Below are positions 56,562 through 64,000 of a stretch of DNA of 64,000 nt, in pieces (positions within the stretch are counted from its first letter, which is position 1; each line of letters starts with the position of its first letter). The translations under genes were made by a program, and so were the position numbers. Below the pieces are notes generated by a model that saw only the letters and a list, made by a program, of their open reading frames with translations, was not told the origin of the DNA and ran no database searches. Source of the DNA: Nitrospira_D sp019636945. GTDB lineage: Bacteria > Nitrospirota > Nitrospiria > Nitrospirales > Nitrospiraceae. The stretch is from contig NZ_JBLFBO010000011.1 in assembly GCF_047338595.1 (NCBI RefSeq), forward strand, positions 22,372 to 86,371, read 5' to 3'.

Positions 56562-57863
56562 ATGTTGAGGCAAGGAATCAGGATGGGAGTGGTACATGCT
56601 CTACTACTCCTGGGCATGGTGAACGTCGGATCCGTTGGAGTGGCCGCAATGTCGGTGGCTACGGAATCTGGGAATCAAGTCTATGGTCTTGAGACGATCG
56701 TCGATCTGGCCTTGGCCAAGAATCCGGTAGTCTCGCTCGCGGAAGGCACCATTGAACAGCAAAAAGGCCAGCAGACGGCGGCAGGCGCGTATCCAAATCC
56801 CACGGTTGGAGGTGCTGGTGGCCACGGGATGCTTCGCGATACAACGCGGGGCGGTGTCGGCCCGAATCTTGATCCAAACTCGCTGACAGAATACAACGTC
56901 GTTGTTGGACAACCGGTCGAATGGCCGGCGTTGCGTGCGGCGCGTCAACGAGTCGCCGATCTTGGATTGGCGACAGCCAACGTCGGCATGTTAGAGACTC
57001 GCTTGAACCTGACTTCACAAGTGAAGGTGGCATTCTACGATTTGCTCCTGGCTCAACAGGATGCAGACTTGGCCAAGCAGAACCTTGATACCGTCGAAGG
57101 CGTGGCCCGGATCGTGAAGGCGCGCGTCAAATCAGGCGAAGCTCCACAGTTCGAATCCATCAAGGCGGAAGTGGAAGTTCTAAAGGCCCGCCAGCAACTC
57201 GCCCGTGCCGATAATCTTGTTCGCATCAATCGTGTTGCCGTCGACACCTTGACCGGCGGTGCGCTTGGGCCGTCCTACTTGGTTCACGGTGAATTCAGGA
57301 TGCTTCCTCGGGACTTACAGATTGAGGGGCTTATGGCTCGGATGATGGACCAGCATCCCACGATCCAGCGCTTATTGAAGTCCGTGGAACAATCGGACTG
57401 GAAGATTGAATTCGAACGACAGGCCCGTGTGCCGTCGGTCACGGTCAATGGCAGCTACTGGCGTGAGATGGGGCGAGAAGCGTTTCAAGGAGGACTCTCA
57501 ATCCCGATGCCGCTGTGGTATCGACGTCAGGGAGAGATTGCTGCGTCATTAGGGGCGAAGCGTCGAGATGAGGCAGAGCTGCTCCGAACGCGCAATGAGC
57601 TCGGGCGAGCCGTCTATCAGCATTATCAAGATGTTCGTACGACCGCCGAGTTGATCGATGTGTTCGATAAGGGGTTGCTGAAGCAGGCGCAGGAAGCGTT
57701 GAGGCTGGCGCAGTTCAGTTTTCAACAGGGCGCCTCGAGTCTTTTGGAAGTGCTGGATGCCCAGCGTGTGCAGCGACAGATTTTAGTAGACTATGCCCTG
57801 GCTCGGCATGACCTTTCCGTTTCGCTGGCCAGACTGGAACAGGCGGTAGGGGGAACCTTGTGA
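56562..57863 (+). CDS. TolC-family outer-membrane efflux protein (CusC/CzcC type)
   Basis: 433 residues from ATG 56562 with a signal peptide (ending VAAMS). Two OEP repeats are visible: 'LETIVDLALAKNPVVSLAEGTIEQQKGQQTAAGAYPNPTVGG' and, in the second half, 'LMARMMDQHPTIQRLLKSVEQSDWKIEFERQARVPSVTVNGSYWRE', with coiled-coil helices between ('FYDLLLAQQDADLAKQNLDTVEGVARIVKARVKSGEAPQFESIKAEVEVLKA') and at the end ('AQFSFQQGASSLLEVLDAQRV'). It forms the outer-membrane channel of the RND pump encoded next. It overlaps the adaptor start. Confidence 0.92.
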   Translation: MLRQGIRMGVVHALLLLGMVNVGSVGVAAMSVATESGNQVYGLETIVDLALAKNPVVSLAEGTIEQQKGQQTAAGAYPNPTVGGAGGHGMLRDTTRGGVGPNLDPNSLTEYNVVVGQPVEWPALRAARQRVADLGLATANVGMLETRLNLTSQVKVAFYDLLLAQQDADLAKQNLDTVEGVARIVKARVKSGEAPQFESIKAEVEVLKARQQLARADNLVRINRVAVDTLTGGALGPSYLVHGEFRMLPRDLQIEGLMARMMDQHPTIQRLLKSVEQSDWKIEFERQARVPSVTVNGSYWREMGREAFQGGLSIPMPLWYRRQGEIAASLGAKRRDEAELLRTRNELGRAVYQHYQDVRTTAELIDVFDKGLLKQAQEALRLAQFSFQQGASSLLEVLDAQRVQRQILVDYALARHDLSVSLARLEQAVGGTL

Positions 57864-59074
57864 ACACGCAGGCTTATTGCATCCAACCTCAGTCATCGTA
57901 TCTCAGCCGAGGGCTCTGGAGTGTGTTGTTCAGTATGATGATACTGGATACGGGCTGTGATGGGACACCGAGTGATGTGGTGGCCAGTAAAACGCCGGCT
58001 GCCGTTTCCACGCCGGGACGTATCACGTTGTCGGCGGAAGAGTCGTCACGAGTAGGGCTGGTGGTTCAGCCTGTCGTCCGCAGTGACTTTCGTACGCACC
58101 GGGATTTTCCGGCGATCGTGCAACCGAATCAACGGAACATGGCTGAGATTACGACACTGGTTCGCGGGCGAGTCGTCGAGGTCTATGCCGATCTCGGGCA
58201 GGAAGTGAAAGCGAACGCGCCTCTCGCGATTTTGTACAGCAGTGAGCTGGGACTGGCGCAGTCGGCGTATCTCAAGGCGAAAGCCAAACTCCACGTTGCG
58301 GAGCAAGCCTTCAATCGTGCGCAATTTCTGTTGCAAGAGCAGGTGATCGGCGAGGCCGAGTTGCAACGGCGGCAAGCGGAATTGTTGAGCGCGCAAGCCG
58401 AAGGTAATGAATCGCATGATCGGTTGAAGTTGCTCGGGATGAACGACGAAGAGTTTCGGCGACTCGAACGGAGCCGGCAGATACGGTCGGTGGTACCGAT
58501 CGTGGCACCCTTCGGAGGGCGGATCATCGGACGGAAACTGACGCGCGGGGAAGTCGTCGAGACGACCGAAAATCTGTTTGTGATCGCCGACCTTTCGGAG
58601 GTGTGGGTACTCGCGAACATACCGGAAAAAGACATTCCCTTCGTCCATTCGGTGCATGCGTCCGGCGGCACGCAGGTCGACGTCCGGATCAACGCCTATC
58701 CGAAAGAAGTGTTCAAGGGGACGATCACGTACGTCGGCGATGTGCTGGATCCGATCACACGGACCATGCAGTTGCGGATCGAACTACCGAACCAGGATGG
58801 GCGGCTGAAGCCGGAGATGTTTTCCACCATACGGCTCTATTCCGAGTCACAACCGGATCGCTTGGCGGTGCCGGAGGCGGCGTTGCAACGAGATCAGGGA
58901 CGGACCTTCGTCTTTGTGCAGCGCGGCGTGAATGAATATGAAATGCGCGAGGTGCACATCGGTGAGTCGAATGGCACGCTGACGTCCATCCTGGGCGGAC
59001 TGAACGAAGGAGAGCCGGTGGTGACGCACGGCGCCTTTGTGTTGAAGTCCGAGTTGTTGAAGAAACCCGTCTGA
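57860..59074 (+). CDS. RND efflux periplasmic adaptor (CusB/CzcB type)
   Basis: 404 residues, GTG start overlapping the upstream stop. A hydrophobic segment and Cys near residue 34 (MMILDTGC) may be an anchor. The adaptor core follows: barrel-sandwich 'AEITTLVRGRVVEVYADLGQEVKANAPLAILYSSEL', helical hairpin 'AYLKAKAKLHVAEQAFNRAQFLLQEQVIGEAELQRRQAELLSAQAE', 'IVAPFGGRIIGRKLTRGEVVETTENLFVIADLSEVWVLANIPEKDIPFV' and the C-terminal membrane-proximal domain. It links the pump to the outer-membrane channel. CusB-like metal-binding Met residues are not evident. Confidence 0.92.
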   Translation: MNTQAYCIQPQSSYLSRGLWSVLFSMMILDTGCDGTPSDVVASKTPAAVSTPGRITLSAEESSRVGLVVQPVVRSDFRTHRDFPAIVQPNQRNMAEITTLVRGRVVEVYADLGQEVKANAPLAILYSSELGLAQSAYLKAKAKLHVAEQAFNRAQFLLQEQVIGEAELQRRQAELLSAQAEGNESHDRLKLLGMNDEEFRRLERSRQIRSVVPIVAPFGGRIIGRKLTRGEVVETTENLFVIADLSEVWVLANIPEKDIPFVHSVHASGGTQVDVRINAYPKEVFKGTITYVGDVLDPITRTMQLRIELPNQDGRLKPEMFSTIRLYSESQPDRLAVPEAALQRDQGRTFVFVQRGVNEYEMREVHIGESNGTLTSILGGLNEGEPVVTHGAFVLKSELLKKPV

Positions 59075-62000
59075 TGGTCTCCCGTCTCCTTGACATCTCC
59101 TTGCGGCAGCGGATGTTAGTCATCATCTGTGCCCTCATGATCGGGGCCGGAGGGGTGTATGCTTTCCGGACGATTCCGATTGATGCGTTTCCGGACGTCA
59201 CCAGCGTGTTGGTGCAGGTGGTGACCAAGGCCCCCGGCCTCTCCCCGGCCGAGGTGGAACGGTTGGTGACCTATCCGATCGAGCTTCAGCTCACGGGCGT
59301 TCCCGCGCTCACGGAAATGCGTTCCCTCACAAAAGTCGGGCTGTCGCTCATTACGATCGTGTTCGACGACTCCATGGACATCAACTTGGCCAGGCAGCTG
59401 GTGCTCGAGCGATTGCTCGAAGTGGAAGAACAGCTCCCTCCCGGTGCCGAGCCCATGCTGGTGCCGAACAGTACCGGTTTGGGCGAGGTGTTTCAGTATT
59501 ACTTGAACGCGCCTCAGGGAGCCGCAGTCGATGCGGAAGTAGAACATCAAAACTTGATCGCGCAGCGTACGATCCAAGATTGGGTGATTCGGCCCATTCT
59601 GAAAAGCACACCAGAGGTCATCGACGTCAATTCAATGGGTGGCTACGTCAAACAGTATCAGGTGCTGGTCGAGCCGGGGCTATTACGTAAATACAATCTG
59701 ACGCTTCACGATGTATTTAGTGCGGTGGCGAAGAACAACGCAAATGCCGGTGGAAATATTCTGGAGAAACACGCAGAAAAGTACATCGTGCGGGGGAACG
59801 GGTTGATCCGCTCGCTGCAGGACATTGAGCACATCGTGGTTAAGGAAACCGGTGGGACACCAGTCTATGTTTCTGATGTGGCGCAAGTCGTGATCAACCA
59901 TGCAGTGCGACATGGTGCCACTCTTCTGAATGGGGATCGTGAAGTGGTGAGCGGCATTGTGCTGATGTTGCGCGGCGGGAACGCCCGGGATGTCGTCGAA
60001 GGGTTGAAGGCGCGTGTGGAAGAAATTCATGCCAAAGGTCTGTTGCCGAACGGATTGCGGATCGTCCCGTTCTACGATCGGATCGAACTGATCACCGAAG
60101 CGTTGAACACCGTCTATCAATCACTGGCGGAAGGGGTCGTACTGGTCGTTGTTGTCCTGTTTCTGTTTCTTGGCAATATCCGCAGTGCGCTCATCGTGGT
60201 GGGGACGCTGGTCTTGGCGCCGCTGGCCACATTTATCGTCATGGGACAGATCGGGCTGACTGCCAATCTGATGTCGCTCGGAGGACTCGCGATCGCGATC
60301 GGGATGATCGTCGATGGATCGGTTGTCGTCGTCGAAAACGTCTACCGTCATCTCTCCCACCATTCGGCCGACACCATGCCGAGGCTGCAGCTCGTCACCA
60401 CTGCGGTGAAGGAAGTCGGCCAACCGGTCGTGTTCGGCATTCTGATCATTATCCTGGTGTTCTTCCCGCTTTTGTCGCTTCACGGCATGGAAGGCAAGAT
60501 GTTCAAACCGCTGGCCTATACCATTATGATCGCGCTCCTGGTGTCGCTGCTTCTCTCGCTGACGTTGTCGCCGGTGCTCTGTTCGCTCGCCCTGAGGCAA
60601 GGCAATGAAGAAGATCCGTGGATTGTGAGAGTTGCGAAGGCGATCTATGCGCCGGCCCTTCATTGGGCGCTCGGGCATCGAATAACGGTTTTGGTAATGG
60701 CCATCGGGGCGCTCATCGGAGCCTTGTCGTTAGTGCCGTCACTGGGGACGGAGTTTATCCCGACCTTGAACGAAGGAACGATCGCTCCACAGACGATCCG
60801 GCTTCCCAGTGTATCGTTGCCCGCCTCCATCGAGATCGAGAAGCGGATGCAGCAGGCGGTGATGGAGTTTCCGGAAGTCGAGATGGTTGTCTCCAAGATC
60901 GGTCGAACAGAGCTGGGTAATGATCCGCAGGAACCGAATGAGAGCGATCCCGTGGTTCGGCTCAAGCCGCTGGATCAATGGACCACGGCTCGGACCATGC
61001 CGGAGCTGATGCAGAAGTTCCGTGAGCGCTTGACCTCGGTCTCCGGTGCGACCTTCCTCATCAGTCAGCCGATCCAGCAGCGGGTCGACGAGTTGATTTC
61101 CGGTGTGCGTACGGAAGCCACGGTGAAGCTGTTCGGCGACGATCTGGAAACCCTTCGGAACAAAGCGCAAGAAATTGCCGAGGTACTCGAATCCGTGCGA
61201 GGCGTGCGAGACATCAAAGTAGAGCAATTATATGGGCAGCCGTATCTGACCATCGATATCGACCGCAGCAAGATCGCCCGTCATGGGATCAATGTGGCCG
61301 ATGTGCGTGAAATCATCTCGACGGCCATCGGGGGAGAGGTCGCGACCCGCGTCTATGAAGGGCAGCAACGGTTCGATCTCGTCGTGCGGTTTCCAAAACC
61401 GTACCGAGATAGCGTCGAAACGATCAGTAACATCAAAGTCAGCGACCAGGCCGGTGCCCTCATTCCCTTGGCTGACCTCGGCACTATTCAGTTGGAAGAG
61501 GGGCCTGGCCGCATCAGCCGGGAACAGTTGCAACGGTACGTCTCGATCGGATTCAATACCCTTGGACGGGACATCGGGAGCCTTGTGGCCGAGGCGCAGC
61601 AGAAGATTGATGAGCACGTGGCGCTCCCGACCGGATACCGGGTGACGTGGGGTGGATCGTTTGAGAACATGGAGCGGGCGATGGCGAAGCTGAAAGTCAT
61701 CGTGCCGATCACGATTGGACTGATTTTCTTTCTCTTGTACTCTACCTTCAACTCTCTTCGACAGGCGACGCTGATTATCTTGAATCTGCCGTTTGCGTTG
61801 ATTGGGGGAGTGATGGCGCTGTGGTTGACCAAGGAGTATCTCAGTGTGCCGGCGTCGATCGGATTCATCAACCTCTTCGGTGTGGCCGTGCTGAACGGGA
61901 TCGTGCTGGTGTCGTATATGAACAAGTTGCGTGAAGACGGACACAGCTTGGATGAGGCCGTGACCTCGGGGGCCCTGCTTCGATTGCGCCCGGTCTTAAT

Positions 62001-62301
62001 GACGGCGTTGGTCGCACTGTTGGGCCTCGTGCCGCTTGCATTCGCTCAGGGAATCGGCTCGGAGGTGCAGCGCCCGCTGGCCATCGTGGTCATCGGCGGA
62101 TTAGTGAGTTCGACACTCCTGACCCTGATCATGTTGCCGGTGCTCTATCGGTGGCTGGAAGGTCGTGAACCGGGGCCAAGGCAGGCGGGAGCTCCACCGA
62201 CCGGATCGGCATATGAGTCGCATCACACAGCGGGCGACCAGCATCATGGGAACGGTGAACCACGGTTTACGCGCCATCCCGGCGAGATCCCATTGGCGTG
62301 A
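59074..62301 (+). CDS. Heavy-metal RND efflux pump (CusA/CzcA family)
   Basis: 1075 residues; ATG overlaps the adaptor stop (TGATG). The N-terminus is standard for CzcA/CusA: 'LLDISLRQRMLVIICALMIGAGGVYAFRTIPIDAFPDVTSVLVQVVTKAPGLSPAEVERLVTYPIELQLTGVPALTEMRSLTKVGLSLITIVFDD'. Twelve membrane helices follow the usual 1+5, 1+5 layout, with 'LGGLAIAIGMIVDGSVVVVENVYRHL' carrying the proton-relay acid of helix 4 and two large periplasmic loops. It exports Cu+/Ag+ or divalent metals; ion choice is not decided. The C-terminal 40 residues are polar and unusual (HHTAGDQHHGNGEPRFT), histidine-containing and possibly metal-binding. Confidence 0.95.
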   Translation: MVSRLLDISLRQRMLVIICALMIGAGGVYAFRTIPIDAFPDVTSVLVQVVTKAPGLSPAEVERLVTYPIELQLTGVPALTEMRSLTKVGLSLITIVFDDSMDINLARQLVLERLLEVEEQLPPGAEPMLVPNSTGLGEVFQYYLNAPQGAAVDAEVEHQNLIAQRTIQDWVIRPILKSTPEVIDVNSMGGYVKQYQVLVEPGLLRKYNLTLHDVFSAVAKNNANAGGNILEKHAEKYIVRGNGLIRSLQDIEHIVVKETGGTPVYVSDVAQVVINHAVRHGATLLNGDREVVSGIVLMLRGGNARDVVEGLKARVEEIHAKGLLPNGLRIVPFYDRIELITEALNTVYQSLAEGVVLVVVVLFLFLGNIRSALIVVGTLVLAPLATFIVMGQIGLTANLMSLGGLAIAIGMIVDGSVVVVENVYRHLSHHSADTMPRLQLVTTAVKEVGQPVVFGILIIILVFFPLLSLHGMEGKMFKPLAYTIMIALLVSLLLSLTLSPVLCSLALRQGNEEDPWIVRVAKAIYAPALHWALGHRITVLVMAIGALIGALSLVPSLGTEFIPTLNEGTIAPQTIRLPSVSLPASIEIEKRMQQAVMEFPEVEMVVSKIGRTELGNDPQEPNESDPVVRLKPLDQWTTARTMPELMQKFRERLTSVSGATFLISQPIQQRVDELISGVRTEATVKLFGDDLETLRNKAQEIAEVLESVRGVRDIKVEQLYGQPYLTIDIDRSKIARHGINVADVREIISTAIGGEVATRVYEGQQRFDLVVRFPKPYRDSVETISNIKVSDQAGALIPLADLGTIQLEEGPGRISREQLQRYVSIGFNTLGRDIGSLVAEAQQKIDEHVALPTGYRVTWGGSFENMERAMAKLKVIVPITIGLIFFLLYSTFNSLRQATLIILNLPFALIGGVMALWLTKEYLSVPASIGFINLFGVAVLNGIVLVSYMNKLREDGHSLDEAVTSGALLRLRPVLMTALVALLGLVPLAFAQGIGSEVQRPLAIVVIGGLVSSTLLTLIMLPVLYRWLEGREPGPRQAGAPPTGSAYESHHTAGDQHHGNGEPRFTRHPGEIPLA

Positions 62302-62334
62302 TGGACCACTGATTCAGACAAGGGTGATTTTGGT

Positions 62335-62691
62335 ATGTGGAAGATGCTCGTTCAAATAGTTCTTACGGTAGGTGCCATCATTGTGAGCAGTCAGCTTGTG
62401 ATGGCAGCGCCGAAGGAAACCGACCAGCCGAATGTCGATCAGGTCAAAGGGAGAAAGATTTTTGTGAAACATTGCGCCGGCTGCCATGGGCCGGAGGGAA
62501 AGGGAGACGGGTACCTGTTACTAGGGCCCGATCCGGCCAACTTGACGAGACCTGCCACAAAGAAAAAGCCTGATGCGCTGTTGCTTCAGACCATCCATGA
62601 AGGCAAGCCCAATATGCCGTCATGGAAAGGCCGCCTGTCCGAAGACGAGAGTCGGGCGGTTCTGGCCTACATTCGGGCGCTGAAGAGATAA
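62335..62691 (+). CDS. Small periplasmic mono-haem c-type cytochrome
   Basis: 118 residues: signal peptide ending VMAAP, then 'GRKIFVKHCAGCHGPEGKGDGYLLLGPDPANLTRP' with the haem CAGCH at about residues 47-51 and 'MPSWKGRLSEDESRAVLAYIRALKR' with the likely distal Met and the C-terminal helix. It is a class I cytochrome c, shorter relative of the one at 4725. It follows the RND pump by 33 bases, so it may be co-transcribed. Confidence 0.9.
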   Translation: MWKMLVQIVLTVGAIIVSSQLVMAAPKETDQPNVDQVKGRKIFVKHCAGCHGPEGKGDGYLLLGPDPANLTRPATKKKPDALLLQTIHEGKPNMPSWKGRLSEDESRAVLAYIRALKR

Positions 62692-62821
62692 TCCTCCGAA
62701 CAGTTTCCGCATTGCTCTCCAGTAGAAACGAAGTGGTGAAGGACCGAGGGCTTCCCACAAGCGCCGCCCTATACGAAGTTGGGACCTACCGATACACAAG
62801 AATTCTAGAAGGTGTGGAATG
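62692..62821. other. Gene-free stretch before the tRNA fragment
   Basis: About 130 bases between the cytochrome stop and the tRNA fragment; no hairpin terminator is seen. The reading frame that runs through here into the tRNA fragment is not a gene. Confidence 0.4.
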
Positions 62822-62869
62822 TGGTGCCGAGGGACAGAATCGAACTGTCGACACCGGCCTTTTCAGGAC
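62822..62869 (-). other. 3' fragment of a tRNA gene (probable island attachment site)
   Basis: On the minus strand this reads an anticodon loop CTGAAAA (anticodon GAA, phenylalanine-type), a variable loop, a perfect T-arm (GACAG-TTCGATT-CTGTC), the 3' acceptor CCTCGGC, discriminator A and CCA. The 5' half of the tRNA (acceptor 5' strand, D-arm, 5' anticodon arm) is absent: the match ends at about 62869. This is the standard footprint left at the far end of an island that integrated into a tRNA gene. The intact tRNA would lie on the same strand to the right. Confidence 0.75.
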
Positions 62870-63061
62870 AAGAAGAAAGTGAGCAAGATCAAATAGATAA
62901 GCTCAAAACACAGTGCAAAAAGTGACATTTCATGTCATGAAAAATCAATGAGTTACAGGAGCAGGTGCCACTACTGGCACCTCATGAGTTGCAGGCAAAA
63001 GTTGACTAGGGTATAATTTTACACGTTACGTAAATCATAAATATCTGATGGTATTCTGGTC
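62870..63061 (+). promoter_or_regulatory. higBA promoter region with operator-like palindrome
   Basis: TATAAT at 63012-63017 is followed directly by TTTAC-7-GTAAA (63018-63034), an inverted repeat where an autoregulating antitoxin could bind. It lies 28 bases before the toxin start. The rest of the stretch (62870-63011) shows nothing recognisable. Confidence 0.55.
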
Positions 63062-63340
63062 GTGATAAGAGGCTTTCGGGACAAAAAGACGGAAAGTTTC
63101 TTTTCAGGAGAAACGGTAAAGGAGTTTTCCAGTTTTAGGCGAGTCGCAGAACGGAAACTGACGATGCTGGACAACGCATCCGACCTGAAGGACCTGTTGT
63201 CACCGGCAGGTAATCGGCTGGAGAAGCTGAAAGGGGATCGTGCCGGACAGCACAGCATCAGGATCAACGATCAGTGGCGGATCTGTTTTGTTTGGATGTC
63301 TGATGGCCCCCATGATGTTGAGATCACCGATTATCACTGA
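63062..63340 (+). CDS. higB: HigB-like (RelE-superfamily) toxin
   Basis: 92 residues from GTG. The family pattern is clear: 'MIRGFRDKKTESFFSGE', 'ERKLTMLDNASDLKDLLSPAGNRLEKLKGDRAGQHSIRINDQWRICFVWMSDGPHDVEITDYH'. The final 'IRINDQWRICFxW...VEIxDYH' is the catalytic beta-sheet of plasmid-maintenance HigB/RelE toxins that cleave mRNA on the ribosome. It is toxin-first, as usual for HigBA. Confidence 0.9.
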   Translation: MIRGFRDKKTESFFSGETVKEFSSFRRVAERKLTMLDNASDLKDLLSPAGNRLEKLKGDRAGQHSIRINDQWRICFVWMSDGPHDVEITDYH

Positions 63341-63353
63341 GAGAGGTAACACC

Positions 63354-63674
63354 ATGATCAAAAATGGCATGCGGCCAGTGCATCCAGGAGAAATTCTGTT
63401 AGAGGAGTTCATGAAGCCGGCAGTCCCTCTGATCAATGCCAATATGCTCGCAAAGGCCCTCGATGTGCCGGCGAATCGGATTACAGCAATTGTCAAAGGA
63501 CAGCGAGGCATTACGGGCGATACTGCCGTTCGTCTAGCGGCATTTTTCGACACCACCGCTGAATTTTGGATGAACCTGCAGAAGACCTACGAGCTGCGCC
63601 TTGCAGAAGAAGCCATGTCGAGCAAGGTGAGGAAACACATTGAGCAAAGCAGGGAATCACTTGTATCGGCCTAA
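63354..63674 (+). CDS. higA: HigA-like (XRE) antitoxin
   Basis: ATG 63354 with GAGAGG ahead. 106 residues: 'RPVHPGEILLEEFMKPAVPLINANMLAKALDVPANRITAIVKGQRGITGDTAVRLAAFFDTTAEFWMNLQKTYELRLAEE', the HigA-type XRE domain with its characteristic 'FWMNLQxxYELRLA'. It binds HigB and represses the operon. 13 bases after the toxin. Confidence 0.92.
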   Translation: MIKNGMRPVHPGEILLEEFMKPAVPLINANMLAKALDVPANRITAIVKGQRGITGDTAVRLAAFFDTTAEFWMNLQKTYELRLAEEAMSSKVRKHIEQSRESLVSA

Positions 63675-63756
63675 GGTCCATGTAAGAGAATAGTAGCGTG
63701 CTTAACCCAGTTGCATCGCTCGACGTAACGGACCGACTTCAACAGGAGGTACAAAG

Positions 63757-64000
63757 GTGCGGACCAGGTCAGTGTGCAGTGACAAGTTGGACCTTCGATT
63801 AAGTTCTGCAGATAAGCGGATACTGGAAGCTGCTGCATCTGCATCCAATCGTTCCGTGAGTGAGTTAGTTCGGGAGAGTGCCTTGTCTCGTGCTAATGAA
63901 AGGCTGGCTGATCGTCGTACGTTCCTATTGAGTCAGTCCAAGTGGGCTGAGTTTCAAGCCGCTCTGGATGCTCCAACTCGCCACAACCCCCGTATACAGC
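63757..64000 (+). CDS. DUF1778/TacA-type antitoxin, N-terminal part (cut by window edge)
   Basis: GTG 63757 with AGGAGG seven bases ahead; the frame is open to the window end. 81 residues are visible: 'KLDLRLSSADKRILEAAASASNRSVSELVRESALSRANERLADRRTFLLSQSKWAEFQAALDAP'. This is the ribbon-helix-helix DUF1778 antitoxin that pairs with GNAT acetyltransferase toxins (TacT/AtaT type). The toxin gene is expected just beyond the edge. Confidence 0.85.
   Translation, partial: MRTRSVCSDKLDLRLSSADKRILEAAASASNRSVSELVRESALSRANERLADRRTFLLSQSKWAEFQAALDAPTRHNPRIQ

Noticed and set aside
61228..61944. Minus-strand open frames inside the RND pump gene (also 60121-60678)
   Set aside because: Antisense to a strongly conserved gene and rich in residues typical of antisense shadow frames.
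62622..62882. Plus-strand frame of 86 codons
   Set aside because: It reads through the cytochrome end and the antisense of a tRNA fragment; 'GAEGQNRTVDTG' is a known artefact of translating tRNA sequence.
1..64000. CRISPR array, rRNA genes, complete tRNA genes
   Set aside because: No repeated 25-40 base units with spacers, no rRNA-like stretches and only one partial tRNA were seen.

Overview
The window looks like a stretch of chromosome from a Nitrospira-type nitrite oxidiser (phylum Nitrospirota). This is an inference from gene content and style: moderately high GC; small periplasmic c-type cytochromes; pyruvate phosphate dikinase; a SmbP-type metal-binding protein; a CusA/CzcA efflux system; glucosylglycerate-type osmolyte genes; and long runs of genes joined by ATGA/GTGA stop-start overlaps. 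No rRNA, phage structural genes, transposase or CRISPR array is visible. One tRNA fragment is.

Layout. 1-7.4 kb (mostly minus strand): a TonB-dependent receptor cut by the window edge, a transhydrogenase-type flavoprotein (sthA-like) overlapping an HDOD protein, a coiled-coil periplasmic protein, a cupin, a c-type cytochrome and transketolase. 7.5-9.7 kb: a fibronectin-III-like lipoprotein and an Rrf2 regulator/TauE exporter pair. 9.9-13.6 kb: glyQ-glyS and a membrane protein. 13.7-21.9 kb: a tightly overlapped operon ppdK-ribD-esterase-unknown-MFS, then a 38-residue membrane peptide, ribE and a NYN-domain gene. 22.5-25.5 kb: a zinc-ribbon peptide and acs with two small partners. 25.7-31.2 kb: a caspase-fold protein lacking its catalytic cysteine, then an outer-membrane lipoprotein cluster (LPP20, LpoB-like, COG3014-like, second LPP20-like). 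31.2-31.9 kb: a PIN toxin-antitoxin pair. 31.9-36.1 kb: a four-gene overlapping operon for a glucosylglycerate-type compatible solute that includes a mechanosensitive-channel-like protein. 36.3-39.3 kb: a 2-oxoacid decarboxylase and an RlmI-type methyltransferase.

39.6-41.7 kb is the most foreign-looking part. Two nuclease-like genes (one Mrr/PD-(D/E)xK-like, one GIY-YIG-like with a C-terminal helix-turn-helix) are each followed by an attC-like site, and an attI-like GTTAGGC boundary precedes the first. I read this as an integron gene-cassette pair without a visible integrase. Right after it lies a broken copy of a secreted-protein gene whose full copy is at 42.9 kb. 42-55 kb carries small secreted and stress-type genes, a second sthA-like gene, and a large lipoprotein built of about twelve 26-residue G-x-D-x-Y repeats. 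55-62.7 kb has an SpoU methyltransferase, a complete CusC-CusB-CusA-type efflux operon and another c-type cytochrome.

At 62.82 kb lies a 48-nt fragment matching the 3' end of a tRNA (probably tRNA-Phe), the usual footprint of an integrated island. Everything to its right (a HigBA-like pair and the start of a DUF1778/TacA-like antitoxin gene) is consistent with the edge of a mobile island extending beyond the window. Family names come from recognising motifs by eye; no database search was run.
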